Shown here: in pieces, positions 51,420-59,215 of the stretch
How the letters are laid out: every line of letters begins with the position of its first letter
How positions within the stretch are numbered: position 1 is the first letter of the stretch
Assembly (NCBI RefSeq): GCF_026341775.1
Contig: NZ_JAPEOB010000001.1
Coordinates: 4,588,001 to 4,652,000, forward strand
Reading direction: 5' to 3'
From: Streptomyces sp. NBC_00654
Lineage (GTDB): Bacteria > Actinomycetota > Actinomycetes > Streptomycetales > Streptomycetaceae
DNA length: 64,000 nucleotides
Notes under the pieces: model-generated
What the model was told of the DNA's origin: nothing
The model's input: only the letters and a program-made list of their open reading frames with translations
Databases searched by the model: none
Program-made: the position numbers and the translations under genes

Positions 51420-52268
51420 TCAGGGCTTGCCGAGGAAGTCCAGGAGCATGCTGTTGAACGCGGCGGCCCGGGCGAACGGGACGCTGTGGTGCGACAGGCC
51501 AGGGAGTACTGCGATCTCGACGTGTGGCAGGTGCAGCCGCGCCGCCGCCTCAACGCGCCGAATGTCATGCGCCCTGCTGTCCCCGGCAAGCAGCACCAGC
51601 GTCGAGACCGTCGAGCTCCGCAGTTGCCGGGGCCTCGGGCGTTTGCCCACGACGACCTTCGTGCGCGGAAATTCGGCGGCGAACCCGTAAAGGTCCAGCC
51701 ATGCGGGGTCAACTTCTGCGCCGTGGGTTTCCCAGGCGAGGAACGCGCGGGCCCGTTGGGCGGTGGGCCGGATGAGCATGGGAAGGGCGCGTAACAGGTA
51801 CCCGGCCCTGTATCCAGCGAAGCACTGGGTGGGATCGAGGAGAGCGAGCTTGCGAACCCGCTGCGGCGTGCGCAGCGCAAAGGTGAGGGCGATCCATCCC
51901 CCATAGGAGTGCCCGCACAGGTCGACGCGGCCCGGGCCCAAGCCGTCGAGTACGCCGTCCAGCCAGTCGAGAAGGTCGTCGACGGACCGGACGGGGCGGC
52001 CCCCGCGTAGGCTGCGGCCTGCCTCGCCGATCCGGTCGACGGCGTAGACGCGCCGGGTGCGGCTCAGGTCGGCCACGTTGGCAAACCACACTGCCGAGGT
52101 GGCGCCGCCACCGTGCAGCAGCACCAGCGGCTCCCCGTCCACAGGGCCGCACGCGGTGACCCGGGTTGTGCCGTACATCGACGTCAGGTCCATCCGGTCG
52201 ACGGGCACGGGCCAGTGGTCCAGGACGGCGTCGTACGCCGCCAGAAAGCGAGTCAGGTCTTCTGCCAT
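51420..52268 (-). CDS. Alpha/beta-fold hydrolase
   Basis: A 282-residue protein. The oxyanion-hole segment is LVLLHGGGATSAVW, the nucleophile elbow DLCGHSYGGWIAL, the acid lies in LLAGDSRAHDI and the His in PGLSHHSVPF. It starts at the ATG at 52268 and diverges from a MarR regulator across a 92-bp region with a perfect palindrome, so it is very likely the regulator's target. The natural substrate is unknown; ring-cleavage hydrolases belong to this fold, but the gene lies outside the aromatic cluster. Confidence 0.85.
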   Translation of the reverse strand: MAEDLTRFLAAYDAVLDHWPVPVDRMDLTSMYGTTRVTACGPVDGEPLVLLHGGGATSAVWFANVADLSRTRRVYAVDRIGEAGRSLRGGRPVRSVDDLLDWLDGVLDGLGPGRVDLCGHSYGGWIALTFALRTPQRVRKLALLDPTQCFAGYRAGYLLRALPMLIRPTAQRARAFLAWETHGAEVDPAWLDLYGFAAEFPRTKVVVGKRPRPRQLRSSTVSTLVLLAGDSRAHDIRRVEAAARLHLPHVEIAVLPGLSHHSVPFARAAAFNSMLLDFLGKP

Positions 52269-52300
52269 GGGACGCCCTCAGAGAAATAGGTCGCTGAGCA

Positions 52301-52323
52301 AGTATCTCGCCAAGCGAGATACT
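52301..52323. promoter_or_regulatory. MarR operator palindrome
   Basis: AGTATCTCGC (52301-52310), CAA, GCGAGATACT (52314-52323): perfect 10-bp arms with a 3-bp centre. It lies between the divergent hydrolase and MarR starts, the classical site for autoregulation plus control of the neighbour. Confidence 0.75.
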
Positions 52324-52360
52324 ATGCATACTGGATCGATTATGGAAGGGGCGGAATGGC

Positions 52361-52867
52361 ATGGATGAAGGAGAGCGTGGACTGCGGGTTGTGCATCAGC
52401 TACGTGCCATCACCGTCGAACTCGACCTGGTCGGAGCCGAGTTCGCGCAACGCAACAGCCTGCACCCGACCGACCTGCGTGCCCTGATCTGCCTGTTGGA
52501 TGCCGCTCGGGCGCACACGCTCGCGACGCCCGGCTGGCTCGGGCGGCAGCTCGGCCTGAACTCCGCGGGCACCACGGCCCTTGTCGACCGGCTCGAGAGG
52601 CTCGGCCACGTGCGGCGCACACGAGACAGCCGCGACCGACGCCGTGTGCTGCTCGAGGTTGATGAACGGGCAGTCGCTCTCGGACAGTCGTTCTTCGGAC
52701 CGCTGATCACGGAGGTCGTCGCTGCGACGCGGACCTTCTCCGACACGGAGCTGGCAACAATCCAGCGCTTTCTACTGAACGTGCACGAGGTCGTCGCCGC
52801 ACAGCGAGACCCTTCGAGCCTGCTCACCCCAAGTCCCGTGCCGCAGAAGAAGCGAGGGCCTCAGTGA
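52361..52867 (+). CDS. MarR-family transcriptional regulator
   Basis: A 168-residue protein with a winged HTH. LHPTDLRALICLLDAARAHT leads to LGRQLGLNSAGTTALVDRLE (recognition helix) and the wing RTRDSRDRRRVLLEVDERA. It starts at the ATG at 52361. The C-terminal tail PSPVPQKKRGPQ runs up to the start of an IS982-like element, so the last residues may be altered by the insertion. It should repress itself and the divergent hydrolase through the palindrome at 52301-52323 and respond to a small ligand. Confidence 0.85.
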   Translation: MDEGERGLRVVHQLRAITVELDLVGAEFAQRNSLHPTDLRALICLLDAARAHTLATPGWLGRQLGLNSAGTTALVDRLERLGHVRRTRDSRDRRRVLLEVDERAVALGQSFFGPLITEVVAATRTFSDTELATIQRFLLNVHEVVAAQRDPSSLLTPSPVPQKKRGPQ

Positions 52868-52874
52868 TCTGTTT

Positions 52875-53325
52875 GTGACGACGGACCTCGAGACCCTCTT
52901 GACCGCACTGTATGTGAAGATCGACGACGAGATCCGAGGGACCCGATGGATGGGGCGACCGCCCCGTCTCAGCGACTCCGAGCTCGTCTGCCTGGCGGTG
53001 GCCCAGGCGCTCCTCGGCCACCGCTCCGAGGCACGCTGGCTGCGCTTCGCCCGCAAGCGGCTGTCCGGCATGTTCCCGTACCTTCCGCAGCAGTCGGGCT
53101 ACAACAAACGACTGCGTGTGGCATTGCCGCTGGTCAAGCGGATGATCCGGGACCTGGCCGTGGACAGCGACCTGTGGTTCGACAACCACTGGATCGTCGA
53201 CTCCACGCCGGTGGCGTGCGGGATATCACGCCCGACGGTCCGGCGTTCGAACCTGGCCGGGTGGGCCGGGTACGGCTACTGCGCCTCCCACTCCCGGTTC
53301 TTCTGGGGCCTGCGCGGTGGGTGGG
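52875..53325 (+). pseudogene. IS982-like transposase, N-terminal part
   Basis: The GTG at 52875 opens TDLETLLTALYVKIDDEIRG, RLSDSELVCLAVAQALLGHR and HWIVDSTPVACG (first catalytic Asp), in the style of IS982/IS4 proteins. Similarity stops near SHSRFFWGLR at 53325, and the continuation is unrelated low-complexity sequence. The other catalytic residues are lost. Confidence 0.7.
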
Positions 53326-53430
53326 GGTTGCATAGGGTTGCAGTCGGGGGAGACCCAATGGCGGCGGCGAATGATCATCAGGTGGCCGCCGGCTGCCGGA
53401 GACTTCGTGAAACCCCTGGGGTGAGGGCTG

Positions 53431-53826
53431 ATGAAACCGAACACGCACACTGTTCTCCACGACCCGCGCGGGTTGTTCGGAGCGGGCTTACCCCTGGACC
53501 GTGCCCCCTACGAGCGGTTGGTCGCCGCGGTCCTGTCCTGGACCGACCCGGCCGTCCTCACCCCGCACGACTTCGAGCAGATCGCCCTGCAGCTGACCGG
53601 TCACGCCCGCGCCGTCGCCACCGACGTCCGCCACCACACCGACATCCTGGACGAGGACACCGGCCCCCGCGCCCTGGCCGAGATCCTCCTCGCCGAAGCC
53701 CAACGCCGCCTCAGCACACCCCACCAGGGCACCCTGCACTGCGTGCAGAACCGGGCCCGCCTCATCCGCACCCTCTACGGACACCTGGACCGCCTCCAGA
53801 CCGCCCCGGGCAACGCGACCACCTGA
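53431..53826 (+). CDS. DUF6415-type small protein
   Basis: A 131-residue protein with PYERLVAAVLSWTDPAVLTP, EQIALQLTGHARAVATDVRH and the C-terminal NRARLIRTLYGHLDRLQTAP. This pattern matches the DUF6415 group common in Streptomyces accessory DNA; the function is not known. It is followed by a terminator that is part of a 100-bp repeat. Confidence 0.6.
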   Translation: MKPNTHTVLHDPRGLFGAGLPLDRAPYERLVAAVLSWTDPAVLTPHDFEQIALQLTGHARAVATDVRHHTDILDEDTGPRALAEILLAEAQRRLSTPHQGTLHCVQNRARLIRTLYGHLDRLQTAPGNATT

Positions 53827-53850
53827 ACCGCCACCGGCCACCGCAGCCGA

Positions 53851-53950
53851 CAGCACGAGACCCCGGGTGACACCACCCCGGGGTCTCTGCGCGGCATGAC
53901 GTGACGTCTGTCCGGCGGGTTCAGCGACCGGCTACGGCCCGTGTCACGCC
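53851..53950. repeat. About 100-bp repeat, second copy
   Basis: It corresponds to 13169-13268: CAGCACGAGACCCCG, CATGACGTGACGTCTGTCC, GGTTCAGCGACCGGC and GTGTCACGCCC occur in the same order. It probably derives from the end of the same IS type whose transposase remnant lies at 13230-13520. Confidence 0.7.
53857..53887 (+). terminator. Hairpin terminator after the DUF6415 gene
   Basis: GAGACCCCGGG (53857-53867) pairs with CCCGGGGTCTC (53877-53887), an 11-bp stem 31 bases after the stop codon. Confidence 0.65.
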
Positions 53951-54165
53951 CATTCCACCCTGGCTTCGTACACGACAGTGAGCAGCGTTTTGACAGCAGT
54001 TCGGGAGGCGCTGCGGAGGCTGGACCGCGTCGAATGTTCACGGCTTTGGGCTCTGGCTCAATTTCCGTGATCGTGTAGCCGTGAGTGACACCGGCTGGAC
54101 AGGGCGAGGATCGATCCGAGTACGCGTGCTGCCCGCACGTCGACCCAACTGCTGACGAACGAGTC

Positions 54166-54600
54166 TCAGTCGACAAGGTCTCTCGCTTCGTAGCTGGCCA
54201 GCCCCATGGCGAGCAGGTGCGGTACCAGTGCGTTCAGATACCACGCCATGTCGGTCAGGGCTGGCGCTCCGGAGAGCCTTCGCCGGTCGATCGTCGGGAT
54301 GAAGGAACAGTGCGATCGGCCAGCATGAAAAAGTAGCTGACCACCGGTTGCCGCGGTTGAGTGATAGATGCAGACGCCGACGAGGTAGTCAATGTTGTCC
54401 GGTGAGTCCACCACGGTCAGGACCTCAGCTGCCTGGTCAGTTGAAGCCGACTGCCAGTCGAACAGGCCGTCGTTGTTGACCATGTAGGAGATACCAAGGG
54501 GTTCCTGCAGCGACCACCCCTCACCGGCCAAGGCTCGCACCACGGCGTCCACTGTGACGGCACGTGCGAACACGAGATCGATGTCGGCGGTCCTGGACAT
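54166..54600 (-). CDS. Passenger gene of the ISL3 element (144 aa, unknown)
   Basis: It starts at the ATG at 54600 with AGGAG six bases upstream, 58 bp after the transposase stop on the same strand and inside the element's inverted repeats. The protein begins RTADIDLVFARAVTVDAVVR and has WSLQEPLGISYMVNNDGLFD and a C-terminal helical AWYLNALVPHLLAMGLASYE. No HTH, membrane segment or known catalytic motif is seen; the size and style suit SUKH-like or immunity-like small proteins, but this is a guess. Confidence 0.6.
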   Translation of the reverse strand: MSRTADIDLVFARAVTVDAVVRALAGEGWSLQEPLGISYMVNNDGLFDWQSASTDQAAEVLTVVDSPDNIDYLVGVCIYHSTAATGGQLLFHAGRSHCSFIPTIDRRRLSGAPALTDMAWYLNALVPHLLAMGLASYEARDLVD

Positions 54601-54658
54601 TCGCGGCTCCTGCAGTGGGGTTGATCGATGTCGGAAGCGTTTCACGTGTGGTCATCAG

Positions 54659-56260
54659 TCAGGGAGCGAGGAGTACTCGTTTCCTCAGGAGTGCGAAGCC
54701 GGCTCGGCCGAACATCTGGCGTTTGAGCATCTTGATGCGGTTGACGTGCCCTTCCACGACGCCCGAGTTCCAGGGCAGCGTGAGCCCGGCGATGACCGCG
54801 GCCCGGTCGCGATCGATGCCGGCGGCGAGGGTATGGAGACCGGGCAGGTCGTCCTGGCGGACCGCGTCGAGCCACTCGGGCAGCCGTTGCCCCTGTCGCT
54901 CGGTGAGGATCTGGGCGAAGGAGCGGACATGTCCGGTGAGGGCTTCCAGTTCGGGGCAGTGGGCCAGGACGGCCTTGAGTCGGAGCTGTTCGACGTCGCC
55001 GACGGAGTCGGGGTGGCGCAGGATCCAGCCGGCGACGGTGCGGGGTGAGGGCGGGGGTGCGGTGCCCGGATCGGCCGAAAGGCGTTTGGTGCGGAAGTAG
55101 GCGCGAACTCGCTGGTAGCTGCCTTTGTAGCCGAGTGGCACGATCTCCTCCCACACCTTCCATGCGTTGGTGCAGCCCTGGTTCCAGCGGTCGTCCAGGT
55201 AGGGCTTGTACTCGTCGAGAACGGAGGGGCGGCCCTGCCACTGGCCGTGGAAGAGGTCTTCCGGGGTGGTGGCGTCGGCGAGGAGCTTGACCGTGCGGTA
55301 GGTCATCCCCAGCTGGCGTTGGATCGCGCGGCGGCTGTGGCCGGCCGCCAGCAGGGCGTGGACGGCGGCATGGTTGGACCGGGTCCTGTCGGCGAACCGG
55401 TGGCCGGTGGGCCACGGCGAGCCAGTTGGGTCAGCTGGTTCTTCTGATCTCTTGACCTGCCGAGATGGCTCGGGTGCGGTGCCTCGCAGGCAGCCCCGAT
55501 GGTCGGCGACGCACCGTTCGGCGGCTTCGCTGAGGTTGTGCCACAGATGCCAGCGGTCCGCGACCTGCACTGCCTGCGGTGCCCCGACGGTGGCGCCTTC
55601 GGCGAAGAAGGGAGCCCGATCCCGGCAGACAACCTCGATCCTTGGCCTCTTGGCCAGCCATGCGGCCAGGCTCGATGCCTCTCGGTCTGGCAACAGGTCC
55701 ACCGGCCGTCGCGTTTCGACGTCGACCAGCACCGTGCCGTAGTGCCGGCCTTTGCGCGTCGCGTACTCATCGACGCCGACCACTCTCGGGGCGGGCAGAT
55801 CCGGCTCGGGCAGAGCCTCGACGAGCCGCAGCACCGTACTGCGGCTGACGGACACCCCAAAGACGCCGGCCATCCGAGCTCCCGCCCGGCCAGCCAGGGT
55901 GAGGCCGACCGCCGCCAGCGTCGAACGCAGACGCTCGGTCCACCGGCCGTACTTCCGGGTCAATCCAGGCACCTGCTCAACGAACGTCCGCCGCCCGCAC
56001 GCAGCGACCGGGCAGGCGAAGCGGCGGACCCGCAGACAGAGCACCACCCGGCGTCCCGCGCTGGGAACATCCGCAGGAAACCGCAGGTAGGAGCTATGAA
56101 CCCGGATCGACCAGTTCCCGCAGCCCGAACACGCCGAACCGGTCGTTGTGCTGCGGGCCTCGACTCGTATCGTCTCGTTGCTCACGTCCACCGACACCAC
56201 CGACACGTCCGCGATCGACGGGAACAGCAACTCCTCCAGCCGGAGGACCACTTCTTCCAC
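54659..56260 (-). CDS. ISL3-family transposase
   Basis: A 533-residue protein. The N-terminal zinc ribbon is SACSGCGNWSIRVHSSYLRF with FACPVAACGRRTFVEQVPGL, followed by an HTH (RMAGVFGVSVSRSTVLRLV). The catalytic core has PRVVGVDEYATRKGRHYGTV (D), VQVADRWHLWHNLSEAAERC (D) and WNSGVVEGHVNRIKMLKRQM (E). The frame is intact. Its zinc ribbon is related in type, but not identical, to the ISL3 remnant at 7711. Confidence 0.9.
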   Translation of the reverse strand: MEEVVLRLEELLFPSIADVSVVSVDVSNETIRVEARSTTTGSACSGCGNWSIRVHSSYLRFPADVPSAGRRVVLCLRVRRFACPVAACGRRTFVEQVPGLTRKYGRWTERLRSTLAAVGLTLAGRAGARMAGVFGVSVSRSTVLRLVEALPEPDLPAPRVVGVDEYATRKGRHYGTVLVDVETRRPVDLLPDREASSLAAWLAKRPRIEVVCRDRAPFFAEGATVGAPQAVQVADRWHLWHNLSEAAERCVADHRGCLRGTAPEPSRQVKRSEEPADPTGSPWPTGHRFADRTRSNHAAVHALLAAGHSRRAIQRQLGMTYRTVKLLADATTPEDLFHGQWQGRPSVLDEYKPYLDDRWNQGCTNAWKVWEEIVPLGYKGSYQRVRAYFRTKRLSADPGTAPPPSPRTVAGWILRHPDSVGDVEQLRLKAVLAHCPELEALTGHVRSFAQILTERQGQRLPEWLDAVRQDDLPGLHTLAAGIDRDRAAVIAGLTLPWNSGVVEGHVNRIKMLKRQMFGRAGFALLRKRVLLAP

Positions 56261-56526
56261 GATCCCGAACTGTCAGGTACCCGAGGTCACCACGGATCAC
56301 TTTTAGGCGACTTCCAGGAGCCCAACACGACCACGAACCGTGACTCAGCGTGCGCAGGTCACGGAACTTGAGCCAGAACCCGGCTTTGAGCAGCGGCTCG
56401 GGGTGTAGGCGAGGTCGGCCGTCTGCCGCTTCCCGAGGGGCTGGGCAAAGCGCTGGCTACGGGGGCAGGTGGTCCGTCGTGGCGGCACCGTTGCCGGGTG
56501 CCAGGCCCGTGGTCCGTGTTGCTGCC

Positions 56527-56754
56527 TCAAAGCCGTGAACATCGACATCGCCGCCGTGCAGGCGCCTCCCGCACGGTGAACAACTGCTGACGCGAGTCGT
56601 GAACAAAGCCAGCCAGCCACTTCCCCAGATCGTCGCCCTCGAAGAGCACGCCGGGTTGGATGTCGGGGAGGGATCCGCCGGCCTCGGTGTCGGCGAGATC
56701 GGCGAGGACCCGGTGGTGCCGTTGCCAGTCCAGGGGCCACGGGCAGTCCAGTCC
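56527..56754 (-). pseudogene. Helicase-associated-domain protein remnant
   Basis: The minus strand reads LDWQRHHRVLADLADTEAGG and LPDIQPGVLFEGDDLGKWLA before the frame ends with an Arg-rich tail. This matches the repeated helicase-associated (HA) domain of Streptomyces accessory proteins. Only one repeat remains. Confidence 0.5.
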
Positions 56755-56929
56755 TCATCGATGGCACCACACCATCCCCTCCTGGTCGAGGAGGGGGGGA
56801 GGTTGTCTTCGTTTCGGGCTCGCGAAAATCTATGTTGGTCGGAGTAGACATTGGGTGGTGGTGTGGTTATGGTTTCTCTCGTAGCCGAGATCAGCAGGGC
56901 CCGGCAGAGATGAACTGCCAGGCAGCAGT

Positions 56930-57240
56930 ATTCGTAGTTGTAGTTCGCAGGGCGGTGCGGTGGTGGAGTTCCGGAGCCAGGTTTGTTGCAGGAAGGCGAC
57001 GGGACTGACGACCGGACCGGGTGGCCCGCAGTAGTCAGGGGCCGCCGCGAGCAATACCGCAGTAGCAGTACCCGTAAGTGCAGTTCGCAGTACCCAGCAG
57101 TGGAGTAAACGAGCGGTTCCTCGGTGAAGGCGTCGGCTGCGGGCGCGCGTGCCGGGAGGTTCGGCAGTGGGGTTCCAAGCCAGAGCAGACGCAGGACGGG
57201 CGACGGGGCTGGCTGCCGAAGGCAGTGGCGCTACCGCAGG
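56930..57240. repeat. Diverged tandem repeat in a non-coding stretch
   Basis: Two related units: GCAGTATTCGTAGTTG...GTTCGCAGG near 56933-56954 resembles GCAGTAGCAGTACCCG... near 57058-57090, and GTTCC-GAGCCAG...GCAGGAAGGCGACGGG near 56968-57003 resembles GTTCCAAGCCAG...GCAGGACGGGCGACGGG near 57173-57208. No supported gene is seen in 56755-57551. Confidence 0.4.
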
Positions 57241-57495
57241 CCACCGAGCAGTACGCAACAGAGCAGTGCCAGCAGTAGGTAAGTGATTGATCCCAGAGGG
57301 AAGAACGGAGGAGCCAGGCGCCATCAGGATCGCCCGGGCGGAGTGTTGAGCCCGGGTACCGCAGGACATCGATAGTGAGGTGGTCTCCGGTCAAGCAACC
57401 GCGATCCCCGCACACGCCCTCATCCCCCGTGAGCCGGTGCGGAACAAGAAGGCCGGGCCAACAGCAGGGCCGGCAGATGGTGTAGCAGTTCCTTC

Positions 57496-57525
57496 GGGCC
57501 CGGGTGCCACATGGCACCCGGGCCC
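57496..57525 (+). promoter_or_regulatory. 14-bp perfect hairpin in the leader of the MerR-type gene
   Basis: GGGCCCGGGTGCCA (57496-57509) and its exact complement (57512-57525) are separated by two bases, 26 bases before the gene start. It could be a terminator/attenuator or protect the mRNA 5' end. Confidence 0.55.
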
Positions 57526-57551
57526 CTCCACGCGTTCCATGAGAGGTGCAA

Positions 57552-57890
57552 GTGACAGCAGACGACTCGTTCGGCCGTCTCGACGACGACGACTACCCCG
57601 CCTACACCATGGGCCGGGCCGCCGAAATACTCGGCACCACCCACGGCTTCCTCCGAGCCATCGGCGAAGCCCGCCTCATCACCCCACTCCGCTCCGCAGG
57701 CGGCCACCGCCGCTACTCCCGCTACCAGCTGCGCATCGCCGCCCGCGCCCGGGAGCTCGTCGACCAGGGCACCGCCATCGAATCCGCCTGCCGCATCGTC
57801 ATCCTCGAAGACCAGCTCGAGGAAGCCCAGCGCATCAACGCCGAACACCACCGAGACACCAAGCCGCCCAGCACGCCGACCTCGGCCTGA
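57552..57890 (+). CDS. MerR-family transcriptional regulator
   Basis: A 112-residue protein with a MerR-type winged HTH: YTMGRAAEILGTTHGFLRAI, GEARLITPLRSAGGHRRYSR, then YQLRIAARARELVDQGTAIE and a coiled-coil C-terminus (VILEDQLEEAQRINAEH). No Cys ligands or large sensor domain. The GTG at 57552 has AGAGG upstream; a GTG two codons earlier is possible. It stands upstream of the cold-shock and helicase genes, a neighbourhood common in Streptomyces, and is preceded by a long leader with a strong hairpin. Confidence 0.8.
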   Translation: MTADDSFGRLDDDDYPAYTMGRAAEILGTTHGFLRAIGEARLITPLRSAGGHRRYSRYQLRIAARARELVDQGTAIESACRIVILEDQLEEAQRINAEHHRDTKPPSTPTSA

Positions 57891-58499
57891 AGCCCTGCGC
57901 GTCCGGTGGAAAACCGGCAGGTGCTGAACCCGCCTGCCGCAAGTGTGCTCGAGGGCGGTCCCCTCCCTGCGGTTGTCATGCTCGAAAGAATGCTCTCGTC
58001 TTCGGCGTGGGTGCTCTGTCGTGCTGCTGCTTCTTCGCGCAAGATGTCCATCGGCTGGTCGGGGCGGCGTCTGCGAGGCGGCTTCTGCACGGTGAAGGGC
58101 TTCGGCCGCAGAGCCAGGGGCAGCTTCCCGGACGCGTACCGCCCAGTTCGTGATGTGCCCTTCGGGCTACCGTGAACTCCAGGCTGGTCAGGCCGTGATG
58201 TGTGACGACACCCCGGGCCGGATAGCCCCCAGCCCACGAACGTCGGCCGCGCTTCTGGGCTGTTCGGCACCAGGTGTGCCTTCCCCGACCCTCCGTCCTG
58301 ACGGGCGACGCGCTGGTGCGCTGACCCGCATCCGAGCGGTCGGCATCCTCGCACTGCGAAGGGTAGGCATCCTTCCTGCAACGCTGTGCTCGGTGTGGGC
58401 CGATATCTATGGCCACGGCATGAGGGTTCAATGCGCCGCGCCAGGAGTGTTTCTACCGCAGCAAAGAGAGCGGAATTATTCACCGTACGCGGACCATTA

Positions 58500-58686
58500 C
58501 GACATGCTACTGTCGCTCTCAGTTGCAGTTGTGGTTCCCAAAATTTCAAGCTTCTGCGTGGGAATTGTTCGACCAGCGGAAGCTTCATTGTATATCCGGT
58601 TTCCCTCCGGGTGGGGCATCATCGCGGCGACGCGGGATCCGTACATCACGGGTCTCGGCGTACTGCCCCCTCGAAGGAGATGCGAC
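58500..58686 (+). promoter_or_regulatory. Long AT-richer leader of the cold-shock gene
   Basis: About 190 bases before the start are less GC-rich than their surroundings and contain complementary stretches (GAAGCTTC-like sequences near 58547-58590). Long structured leaders are typical of cspA-type genes. The rest of 57891-58500 has no supported gene. Confidence 0.35.
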
Positions 58687-58890
58687 ATGGCGTCAGGCAC
58701 TGTGAAGTGGTTCAACGCAGCCAAGGGTTTCGGCTTCATCGAGCAGGACGGTGGCGGCGCTGACGTGTTCGCCCACTTCTCGAACATCGCCGCCCAGGGC
58801 TTCCGTGAGCTGCTCGAAGGCCAGAAAGTCACCTTCGACATCGCACCGGGCCAGAAGGGCCCGACGGCCGAGAACATCGTTCCCGCCTGA
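58687..58890 (+). CDS. CspA-family cold-shock protein
   Basis: A 67-residue single cold-shock domain. RNP1 is [14 protein letters not shown], and RNP2 is [10 protein letters not shown]. The ATG at 58687 has AAGGAGA upstream. It binds single-stranded nucleic acid and melts RNA structure. It is followed by a strong terminator and then a DEAD-box helicase, a natural functional pair in RNA unwinding. Confidence 0.95.
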   Translation: MASGTVKWFNAAKGFGFIEQDGGGADVFAHFSNIAAQGFRELLEGQKVTFDIAPGQKGPTAENIVPA

Positions 58891-58909
58891 CGCTGACGCG
58901 CACTTCGTA

Positions 58910-58945
58910 GCTGGGGCCCGCATCCTTCGGGGTGCGGGCCCCAGC
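58910..58945 (+). terminator. Terminator after the cold-shock gene
   Basis: GCTGGGGCCCGCA (58910-58922) pairs perfectly with 58933-58945 around a 10-base loop, 20 bases after the stop. Confidence 0.8.
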
Positions 58946-59180
58946 TGCGGGCATTCTCCCGGAGTGGTGCCACCTGCGGTGGAACCTCCGCCCGCAGAGT
59001 CTTCTCGCTGCCCACTCCTTCCGAGTCCCACCTGTCGGTGGAACTGGATTCCTCGCCCATATGGCGTCACTCATTCCATGGCCTGCCTCCCGCTCCGGGA
59101 TCAACCGCAGGTCTCATTTGATTTCGCATTCCGCTCGGCCCGTTCTTGTGATTCCCCGCGCTGTTCTTCCGCTGCGGGAA

Positions 59181-59207
59181 TTCCTTGATACGTGCCGTAT
59201 CAAGGAA
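59181..59207 (+). promoter_or_regulatory. RBS-overlapping hairpin in the helicase leader
   Basis: TTCCTTGATACG (59181-59192), TGC, CGTATCAAGGAA (59196-59207): 12-bp perfect stem, three-base loop. The 3' arm covers the first part of the ribosome site AAGGAAGG (59202-59209), eight bases before the ATG, so the closed hairpin should limit translation. Confidence 0.7.
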
Positions 59208-59215
59208 GGTTCTGA

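Larger units (their letters stand above)
54049..56379 (-). mobile_element. ISL3-family element with passenger gene (about 2.33 kb)
   Basis: The ends are GGGCTCTGGCTCAATTTCCG at 54049 and, on the reverse strand, GGGTTCTGGCTCAAGTTCCG ending near 56380. Flanks ACGGCTTT (54041-54048) and CCGGCTTT (56380-56387) agree in seven of eight bases, fitting the 8-bp duplication of ISL3 elements. It holds the transposase and a second gene. Confidence 0.85.
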
